Assembly (NCBI GenBank): GCA_014805025.1
Contig: JAAUYR010000081.1
Coordinates: 1 to 37,439, forward strand
Direction of reading: 5' to 3'
DNA from: Clostridia bacterium
Lineage (GTDB): Bacteria > Bacillota > Clostridia > Christensenellales > Borkfalkiaceae
DNA: 37,439 nt
A program made the position numbers and the translations under genes. A model generated the notes under the pieces. That model saw nothing but the letters and a program-made list of their open reading frames with translations. It ran no database searches and had not been told where the DNA came from. This document shows, piece by piece, positions 31,496 through 37,439 of this stretch (positions are counted from its first letter, which is position 1; each line of letters begins with the position of its first letter).

Positions 31496-33118
31496 ATGCA
31501 GCAGAAGATTAAAAAGAATTTGAGATTATTTGCCGACAACGCTTTGAATATGGTTGCGCTCAGTATTTTGACGGGACTGTTTGCAGGCGTTGTTGTAACG
31601 TTTTATAATATTTTAATGGAGCTTGGCGAAAAGAATTCGGCCGTTTTGTATTCGCTTATCCGCGAAAATCCGGCGTTTATTCCCTTGCTGTTCGTGGGGC
31701 TTTGTGCAGGCGCAATAGTTATAGGCACGTTCGTAAGGTTCGTTCCAATGATTCGCGGCAGCGGCATTCCCCAGATAGAGGGCGCGGCGCGCGGAATTAT
31801 CCGCTTTAAGTGGTACGTAACGATGTGCTCGATGTTTGCCGCCTCGCTCGCGTGCGTGTTTATGGGCTATCCGGCAGGCGCGGAGGGCCCGTCGCTTGAA
31901 ATAGGCGGCTGCGCTGGTAACGCGGTTGGCACGCTTTTAAAGCGCAACAGTATGGTAAAGCGCTTACAGACGGCAAGCGGCGCAAGCGCAGGTCTTGCGG
32001 TTGCGTTCAACGCACCCGTTACGGGGCTTGTGTTCGCACTGGAAGAAGCTTTCCGCTCGTTTTCGCCGCAGGTGTTCATATGCGCGGCTATCAGCGTTAT
32101 AGTGGCGCTGTTTACCCGTAACGCAATCCGCCCCGCGCTCGGCTATTCGGTAGGTTTTTCATTCGATGACAAATTCATTTTTAAATTTGTTTTCGATTCA
32201 TCGGGAGCGCTGTTCTGCCTGTGGGTAGTGCTTGCGGCGGTTATAGTATCGCTTGTCGGCGTTGCCTTTTATTACTCGGTTTTCGCCTGCAAACGACTTT
32301 TTAAACATATCACTCTTTTAAAGGGCGCGTTCAAGTACGTTATACCGTTTTCTGTTGCCGGCGCGTTCGCGCTTATAACCGCATATTCCATAGGCGGCGG
32401 CCACGGGTTTATAGAAGCTCTTTCAACCCACGGCGGCGAGCACGAAATGCACCTTACTCAGGTTTTCGGTATAGGCCTTATCGCAAGCCTTGTAATCATA
32501 GTTATTTTCAGGTATATAACCAGTGTTCTTTCAATGAGCTGCGGCGTGCCCTGCGGCGTGTTCATACCCATGCTTGCAATAGGCGCGGGCCTCGGCGCGA
32601 TACTTTCGCTGCTGTTCCAGAAAGCCGGCATGAGCGCGGAATACAGCGACTATCTCGTAATTATCAGTATGGCTGCGTTTTTCACCTGCGTAGTAAAAGC
32701 GCCCATAACGGGCATAGTTATGGTGTTCGAGCTTACGGGTCAGTTCGCAAACTTTTTGCCGGCGCTGCTCGGAATAGCCGTAGGCTATCTTATAGGCAGT
32801 CTGTTCAAGACCGAAGCTATTTACGAAAAGAACCTTAAAGGCTATATCAAGGAAGAAAAAATCTACGAAAAGTTCAAAAAGGAGCGCGTTACGGTTACCG
32901 TCAAGCAGAATTCCAAGGCGGACGGCTCGGCGGTGCGCGCTATGGTCTGGCCGGCTAACGGGCTTGTGGTTACTTTAAAAACTTTGGACGGCAACGAGGT
33001 TGTTCCCGACGGCGAAACGGTCATGCACGCAGGTGAGCAAATCGTATTCGAGTGCGAAACGGACGACGAAAAGGAGCTTATGCAGTATCTTTATTCAATA
33101 GTCGGAAAGCCCGACTGA
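31496..33118 (+). CDS. CLC family chloride/proton antiporter with C-terminal TrkA-C domain
   Basis: A polytopic membrane protein (540 residues) of the CLC superfamily. The anion-pathway motifs are present: RGSGIPQIEG, GAEGPSLEIG with the gating Glu130, and CGVFIPMLAIG. Glu184 in FALEEAF lines up with the internal proton glutamate (Glu203 of E. coli ClcA), so it should be a proton-coupled antiporter rather than a passive channel. GSGIP also differs from the fluoride-type CLCs. A soluble C-terminal domain at about 460-540 (VKQNSKADGSAVRAMVWPANGLVV ... GEQIVFECE) is a TrkA-C regulatory module. It may serve in acid resistance or ion balance. The ATG appears leaderless. It is monocistronic between terminators. 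Confidence 0.93.
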   Translation: MQQKIKKNLRLFADNALNMVALSILTGLFAGVVVTFYNILMELGEKNSAVLYSLIRENPAFIPLLFVGLCAGAIVIGTFVRFVPMIRGSGIPQIEGAARGIIRFKWYVTMCSMFAASLACVFMGYPAGAEGPSLEIGGCAGNAVGTLLKRNSMVKRLQTASGASAGLAVAFNAPVTGLVFALEEAFRSFSPQVFICAAISVIVALFTRNAIRPALGYSVGFSFDDKFIFKFVFDSSGALFCLWVVLAAVIVSLVGVAFYYSVFACKRLFKHITLLKGAFKYVIPFSVAGAFALITAYSIGGGHGFIEALSTHGGEHEMHLTQVFGIGLIASLVIIVIFRYITSVLSMSCGVPCGVFIPMLAIGAGLGAILSLLFQKAGMSAEYSDYLVIISMAAFFTCVVKAPITGIVMVFELTGQFANFLPALLGIAVGYLIGSLFKTEAIYEKNLKGYIKEEKIYEKFKKERVTVTVKQNSKADGSAVRAMVWPANGLVVTLKTLDGNEVVPDGETVMHAGEQIVFECETDDEKELMQYLYSIVGKPD

Positions 33119-33130
33119 AAAGCATAAAAA

Positions 33131-33159
33131 AACGCGGACGGAAAGTTCGCGTTTTTTTT
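33131..33159 (+). terminator. Intrinsic terminator of the CLC gene
   Basis: A 9-bp stem (33131-33139 with 33145-33153, one G-T pair), 5-base loop, with an uninterrupted T run to 33159. Confidence 0.9.
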
Positions 33160-33167
33160 GGTAACGC

Positions 33168-33196
33168 TTGACTAAAATTGCAATATATTATATAAT
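33168..33196 (+). promoter_or_regulatory. Sigma-A promoter of purA
   Basis: TTGACT (33168-33173), 17 bases, TATAAT (33191-33196). The leader is about 25 bases with GGAGGG (33214-33219). No purine riboswitch or PurR-box pair fits in this short leader. Confidence 0.88.
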
Positions 33197-33227
33197 AATT
33201 TCGTTTGAAAAATGGAGGGATAAAAAT

Positions 33228-34508
33228 ATGCTGACAAGTATCTGCGGAATTAACTGGGGCGACGAAGGCAAGGGCAGAATGGTTGACCTGCTTTCCGAAA
33301 AATTCGACGTAGTTTGCCGCTATCAGGGCGGAAACAACGCAGGGCATACCGTCATAAACGAGAAGGGCAGATTTGTATTGAACCTGCTTCCTTCGGGCAT
33401 TCTCCGCGACGACGTCGTAAACGTTATGGGCCCGGGAATGGTTATCGATATAAAGCACCTTTGCGGCGAAATAGCAAAGCTCAGGGAAGGCGGCATAAAA
33501 ATCTCTCCCGAAAACCTTAAAATTTCCGATAAAGCCATAATCACCATGCCCTACAACGTTTTGCAGGACGTTATGGAGGAAGACCGTCTTACCAAGGCGA
33601 CGGGCAAACCCTACGGCTCGACGCGCCGCGGTATTGCGCCCGTGTATGCCGATAAGTATATGAAAAAGGCCTTCCGTATAGGCGAGCTTTTAAATACCGA
33701 GCTCTTATACAAGCGCCTCGAAGATATCGTTGCCTGGAAGAATATGACCATAAAGGCCTACGGCTTCGAGCCCGTAACCGTAAAGGAAATGATAGAGTAC
33801 TTCGAAACTTACGGCAAGCAGCTCAAAGATTACGTTACCGACGTCGGCATTTACCTTAACGAGGCAAACAAGTCCGGCAAAAACATTATGTTCGAAGCCC
33901 AGCTCGGCGCGCTTCGCGATATCGACTTCGGTATCGTTCCCTATACCTCGTCGTCATCGACAATTGCGGCGTACGCACCGATAGGCGCGGGCGTTCCCAA
34001 CTTAAAGCTCGATAATTCTATCGGCATTATGAAAGCTTATTCAAGCTGCGTCGGCGCAGGCCCTTTCACTTGCGAGTACTTCGGCGAGCAGGCCGAAAAA
34101 CTTCGCGAAGCCGGCGGCGAATACGGCGCGGCAACGGGCAGACCCAGAAGGGTTGGGCCTTTCGACGTGGTAGCCTCGCGCTACGGCATACGCTGCCAGG
34201 GCGCGGACGAAATTGCACTTACCAAGCTCGACGTTCTGAGCGGCTATAAAGAAATTGAAATCTGCACTCACTATCTTTTAAACGGCAAGCGTATTGACGA
34301 GTTTCCGTTTACCGACGTTCTCGATATGTGCAAGCCCGTATTTGAGAAAGTCAAGGGCTGGAACTGCGATATATCCAAGTGCAGAAAGAAGCAGGACTTA
34401 CCCAAGGCCGCGCTCGATTATATCAGTCTTTTGGAAAAGCTTTGCGACTGCAAAATCAAGTACGTTTCGGTCGGTGCGGAACGCGACGCTTACATAGAAA
34501 TGTACTAA
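33228..34508 (+). CDS. purA: Adenylosuccinate synthetase
   Basis: PurA forms adenylosuccinate from IMP, aspartate and GTP, the first committed step to AMP. The 426-residue protein has the phosphate-binding loop NWGDEGKGRMVDLL, the GNNAGHTV segment with the catalytic His, KPYGSTRRGIAPVYADK, ATGRPRRVGPFD and TKLDVLSGY. The start is the ATG at 33228, set by GGAGGG eight bases upstream; a longer in-frame start at 33168 would begin inside the promoter. The gene has its own promoter and is followed by a structured spacer of 190 bases before dapF. Confidence 0.96.
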   Translation: MLTSICGINWGDEGKGRMVDLLSEKFDVVCRYQGGNNAGHTVINEKGRFVLNLLPSGILRDDVVNVMGPGMVIDIKHLCGEIAKLREGGIKISPENLKISDKAIITMPYNVLQDVMEEDRLTKATGKPYGSTRRGIAPVYADKYMKKAFRIGELLNTELLYKRLEDIVAWKNMTIKAYGFEPVTVKEMIEYFETYGKQLKDYVTDVGIYLNEANKSGKNIMFEAQLGALRDIDFGIVPYTSSSSTIAAYAPIGAGVPNLKLDNSIGIMKAYSSCVGAGPFTCEYFGEQAEKLREAGGEYGAATGRPRRVGPFDVVASRYGIRCQGADEIALTKLDVLSGYKEIEICTHYLLNGKRIDEFPFTDVLDMCKPVFEKVKGWNCDISKCRKKQDLPKAALDYISLLEKLCDCKIKYVSVGAERDAYIEMY

Positions 34509-34510
34509 GT

Positions 34511-34683
34511 TCACAACTTTTTAAAGCTATTCTGCGCTTTAAAAAGTTCGTGATTTTAAGCGGCTCTGCCGCTCTTGGCGCAATCCTAAGGGCAAACTTA
34601 TTAAATAATTGCGCCAATTCACACTGCCGAGGTGCAGGTATGCACAAATTGTGTCTGCTGCACCAAAAGCGTGGTTTTGGTGC
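34511..34683 (+). other. Highly structured spacer between purA and dapF
   Basis: Several perfect stems fill this 190-base gap. They are 13 bp (34515-34527 with 34536-34548, extended by TCAC/GTGA), 6 bp (34559-34564 with 34568-34573), 10 bp (34575-34584 with 34608-34617) and 9 bp (34660-34668 with 34675-34683). The last competes with a 7-bp pairing of 34631-34637 to 34658-34664. The region is either a regulatory leader of dapF or a dispersed intergenic repeat. It does not match the lysine riboswitch core. The first hairpin may also end purA transcription. Confidence 0.7.
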
Positions 34684-34698
34684 GCAACGTAATTTTTT

Positions 34699-35532
34699 AT
34701 GAAATTCTATAAAATGCACGGCGCAGGCAACGATTATATTTATTTCGACTGTATGCGCGGTGAACTTAAAAACCCCGAACAGCTTTCAATAAAGCTTTCC
34801 GACAGGCACTTTTCGATAGGCGGCGACGGAATAATTTTAATTTGCAAATCGGATATAGCCGACTGCAAAATGCGTATGTTCAACGCCGACGGTTCGGAGG
34901 GCAAAATGTGCGGCAACGCAATTCGTTGCGTAGGCAAGCTCGTGCACGATTTGGGTTACGTTAATAGCGATATGTGCCGCGTTGAAACGCTTTCGGGTAT
35001 AAAAACTTTACAGCTCTATTTAGGTAAAGACGGCAAAGTTCAGTCGGCGAAAGTCGATATGGGTGCACCCGTATTAAACGGCAAAAAAATACCAAGCGTA
35101 TTCGACTGCGAGCAGGTAATAGACAGACCTCTCGAAGCGGACGGAGAAAAATATTCGGTCACGCTCGTATCCATGGGTAATCCGCACTGCGTGGTGTTTA
35201 AAGACCCAGACGATATCGAGCTTGAAAAGGTAGGGCCTAAGTTTGAAAACCATAAGGCGTTCCCCGACAGAATTAATACCGAGTTTGTAAAGGTTGTAGG
35301 CAAAAACCATTTAAAGATGCGCGTATGGGAGCGCGGAAGCGGCGAAACGCTTGCCTGCGGAACTGGCGCTTGCGCCTCGGCGGTTGCGGCGGTGTTGAAC
35401 GGGCTTTGCGATAAAAACAAGGAAATAACGGTTTCACTCCGCGGCGGAGATTTAAAAATTATATATACCGGTGAAACGGTGTATATGACTGGCGGAGCGG
35501 AGCTCGCATTTACGGGCGATATAGAAATTTAA
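34699..35532 (+). CDS. dapF: Diaminopimelate epimerase
   Basis: DapF converts LL-diaminopimelate to the meso form for lysine and peptidoglycan. The 277-residue protein starts MKFYKMHGAGNDYIYFD, typical of the family. The two active-site Cys residues are in NADGSEGKMCGNAIRCVG and ERGSGETLACGTGACASAV. The ATG has no clear Shine-Dalgarno sequence (it follows AATTTTTT), and a stable hairpin ends 15 bases before it, so translation may be controlled by RNA structure. pyrG begins 12 bases later and dapL follows, placing two consecutive steps of the aminotransferase DAP pathway around pyrG. Confidence 0.96.
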   Translation: MKFYKMHGAGNDYIYFDCMRGELKNPEQLSIKLSDRHFSIGGDGIILICKSDIADCKMRMFNADGSEGKMCGNAIRCVGKLVHDLGYVNSDMCRVETLSGIKTLQLYLGKDGKVQSAKVDMGAPVLNGKKIPSVFDCEQVIDRPLEADGEKYSVTLVSMGNPHCVVFKDPDDIELEKVGPKFENHKAFPDRINTEFVKVVGKNHLKMRVWERGSGETLACGTGACASAVAAVLNGLCDKNKEITVSLRGGDLKIIYTGETVYMTGGAELAFTGDIEI

Positions 35533-35544
35533 CAGGAGAAGATT

Positions 35545-37149
35545 ATGACAAAGTATATTTTCGTTACGGGCGGCGTAGTATCGGGCTTAGGCAAAGGCAT
35601 TACGGCGGCGTCACTGGGCAGACTTTTAAAGTGCAGGGGCTATAAGGTTGCTTCGCAAAAGCTTGACCCGTATATCAATATCGACCCGGGCACGATGAGC
35701 CCTTATCAGCACGGCGAAGTTTTCGTTACCGACGACGGCGCGGAAACCGACCTCGACTTGGGTCATTACGAGCGGTTCATCGACGAAAATTTAAATAAAT
35801 ATTCCAACCTTACCACCGGCAAGGTCTATTGGAACGTTCTGAATAAGGAAAGAAACGGCGAATACCTCGGACAAACCGTGCAGGTAATACCTCACGTTAC
35901 CAACGAGATTAAGTCGTTCATATACAACGTCGGCAAAACTACTGCTGCCGACGTAGTCATAACCGAAATCGGCGGCACTATCGGCGATATCGAAAGTCAG
36001 CCGTTTATAGAGGCTATCCGTCAGGTAGCGCGCGAGGTCGGCAGGGACAACTGCTGCTTTATCCACGTTACCTTAGTGCCCTATATTTCCGGCTCGGAGG
36101 AGTTCAAGTCCAAGCCCACGCAGCACTCCGTAAAGGAATTGCAGGGTATGGGTATCAACCCCGACATAATAATTCCGCGTGTAGACGCGCCCATGCCTGC
36201 GGACGTAAGGGCGAAAATTGCAATGTTCTGCAACGTAGAGCCCGAGTGCTGTATTGAGAATATGACTATGCCCGTTCTCTATCAGTGCCCCAGTATGCTT
36301 GAAGAAAGCCATTTTTCGGAAATCGTCTGCAAGCGGTTAAAGCTTGACCCTCGCGTTATCGATTTGACCGAGTGGAATAAAATGCTTCACCGCATAGACG
36401 CGCGCGACAAGACGGTAAAAATCGCGCTTTGCGGCAAGTACGTACAGCTTCACGACGCGTATTTATCCGTTGCCGAAGCTTTGGCGCACGCAGGTTACGA
36501 AAATTCCGCAAAGGTAGAAATTAAGTGGGTAGACACCGAAGAGCTTACCCGTGACAACTATAAAAAGATTTTAAAGGAAGTCGACGGCATAATCGTTCCC
36601 GGTGGTTTCGGCAACCGCGGAGTAGAGGGAATGATACTCTGCGCGGAATACGCAAGAGTAAACAACGTGCCTTACTTCGGCATATGCTTAGGTATGCAGA
36701 CAGCGGTTATAGAGTACGCAAGGAACGTTTTGAAGTACTCCGACGCAAACTCTTCGGAGTTCAACCCCGATTCCAAGCACTGCGTAATTGATTTAATGCC
36801 CGACCAGTACGGCGTGAAGATGGGCGGCACTATGCGCCTCGGCGCGTACCCCTGCAAGGTTCTGGGCAAAATAATGAAAAAGGCCTACGGCGAAAACGAG
36901 ATTTCCGAGCGCCACCGCCACAGATACGAGTTCAACAACGATTTCCGCGAGGCAATAGAAAAGGCAGGTATGCAGATTGCCGGCACCTCGCCCGACGGCT
37001 CGCTTGTAGAGGCGGTTGAAATCCCTGCGAACGACTTTTATATCGGCGTGCAGTTCCACCCTGAGTTCAAGTCCCGTCCGCAGTCTGCGCATCCCGTATT
37101 CAGAGAGTTCATAAAGCACGCAGTAAAATACAGCTCGTCTAAAAAATAA
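35545..37149 (+). CDS. pyrG: CTP synthase (glutamine-hydrolysing)
   Basis: PyrG aminates UTP to CTP using ATP and glutamine. The 534-residue protein has the synthetase domain at about 1-270 with the P-loop [21 protein letters not shown] and [13 protein letters not shown]. The glutamine amidotransferase domain follows with the nucleophile Cys in FGICLGMQ and the His-Glu pair in [11 protein letters not shown]. An AGGAG site is correctly spaced before the ATG. It lies 12 bases after dapF and 13 before dapL, so it is co-transcribed with them. Many Firmicutes control pyrG by transcript slippage at a G run near the promoter; no such site is seen here because the gene is internal to an operon. Confidence 0.97.
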   Translation: MTKYIFVTGGVVSGLGKGITAASLGRLLKCRGYKVASQKLDPYINIDPGTMSPYQHGEVFVTDDGAETDLDLGHYERFIDENLNKYSNLTTGKVYWNVLNKERNGEYLGQTVQVIPHVTNEIKSFIYNVGKTTAADVVITEIGGTIGDIESQPFIEAIRQVAREVGRDNCCFIHVTLVPYISGSEEFKSKPTQHSVKELQGMGINPDIIIPRVDAPMPADVRAKIAMFCNVEPECCIENMTMPVLYQCPSMLEESHFSEIVCKRLKLDPRVIDLTEWNKMLHRIDARDKTVKIALCGKYVQLHDAYLSVAEALAHAGYENSAKVEIKWVDTEELTRDNYKKILKEVDGIIVPGGFGNRGVEGMILCAEYARVNNVPYFGICLGMQTAVIEYARNVLKYSDANSSEFNPDSKHCVIDLMPDQYGVKMGGTMRLGAYPCKVLGKIMKKAYGENEISERHRHRYEFNNDFREAIEKAGMQIAGTSPDGSLVEAVEIPANDFYIGVQFHPEFKSRPQSAHPVFREFIKHAVKYSSSKK

Positions 37150-37162
37150 ACGGGGGTAAGCT

Positions 37163-37439
37163 ATGAATTATAATCTTCACTTTAACGATATAGCCGAAAG
37201 CTATCTGTTTGCCGAGGTTGCGGCAAGGGTAGCAAAGTATTCTAAGGAAAACCCCGATAAAAAGGTTTTAAAGCTCGGCATAGGCGACGTAACCCTGCCG
37301 CTTGCGCCCGAGGTTATAAAGGCGCTCCATTCTGCCGTTGACGATATGGCGAATAAGGAAACCTTCAAAGGCTACGGCCCTTACGAAGGCTACGACTTTT
37401 TGAGGGAAAGTATTCAAAGCTACTACAAGTCCCACGGCG
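37163..37439 (+). CDS. dapL: LL-diaminopimelate aminotransferase, N-terminal part (cut by window edge)
   Basis: The first 92 residues are visible (MNYNLHFNDIAESYLF ... YKSHG). LKLGIGDVTLPLAPEVIKALHSAV and KGYGPYEGYDFLRESI are the hallmarks of DapL, a pyridoxal-phosphate fold type I aminotransferase that converts tetrahydrodipicolinate directly to LL-diaminopimelate. The next step is done by DapF, encoded two genes upstream, which strengthens the call over other class I aminotransferases. A GGGGG run lies before the ATG as ribosome site, 13 bases after the pyrG stop codon. The PLP lysine lies beyond the window. Confidence 0.88.
   Translation, partial: MNYNLHFNDIAESYLFAEVAARVAKYSKENPDKKVLKLGIGDVTLPLAPEVIKALHSAVDDMANKETFKGYGPYEGYDFLRESIQSYYKSHG

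Noticed and set aside
34600-34698. Lysine riboswitch before dapF, suggested by GAGGTGC
   Set aside because: The rest of the conserved lysine riboswitch core is absent and the region is too short for its five-helix fold.
34379-34702. Open frames across the purA-dapF gap on both strands
   Set aside because: They span hairpins, overlap purA out of frame, lack ribosome sites and give Cys/Arg/Leu-rich non-protein-like sequence.

Overview
This window looks like chromosome from an anaerobic, spore-forming Firmicute of the Clostridia, probably an uncultured gut lineage such as Christensenellales; the lineage is a guess. The evidence is a full-length spoIVA, a type III glutamine synthetase, RNase J, RqcH, LonA followed by ysxC, sigma-A promoters that match consensus closely, and many GC-rich hairpin terminators. 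Coding is dense. I see no rRNA, tRNA, CRISPR array, insertion sequence or prophage gene, and no gene-free stretch over 300 bases.

Layout. Bases 1-1625 hold the end of an unidentified gene, then an M18 aminopeptidase with its own promoter. Bases 1628-5682 are on the minus strand: rqcH, a small membrane protein, two related winged-helix/membrane-anchor proteins and a separately promoted beta-propeller-like exported protein. A back-to-back promoter pair (5654-5732) separates these from the plus-strand proteostasis block tig-clpP-clpX-lon-ysxC, which runs on into a degenerate sugar transferase and a DUF378 protein. Bases 13053-17206 are one transcription unit of four enzymes: an SGNH esterase, two alpha/beta hydrolases and an ATP-grasp ligase. 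Then come spoIVA, a possible small RNA, a tiny minus-strand gene and a 983-residue acidic repeat protein. Bases 22348-29275 form a tightly overlapping operon: rnj, an O-methyltransferase (trmR-like), an unrecognised gene, a U32 protein (trhP-like), aroA and dinB. The rest is glnN, a CLC antiporter, purA, a highly structured spacer, dapF, pyrG and the start of dapL.

How the genes fit together. tig/clpP/clpX/lon handle folding and degradation of proteins, and RqcH handles stalled nascent chains. trmR and trhP would make 5-methoxyuridine at tRNA position 34, and the unknown gene wedged between them is a good candidate for a linked function. DapL and DapF are the two steps from tetrahydrodipicolinate to meso-diaminopimelate. 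Three genes appear to be transcribed from at or within a few bases of their start codons (leaderless). The best candidates for undescribed biology are the repeat protein at 19319-22270, the trmR-X-trhP gene at 24812-25546, the sugar transferase lacking its catalytic acid pair, and the structured purA-dapF spacer.
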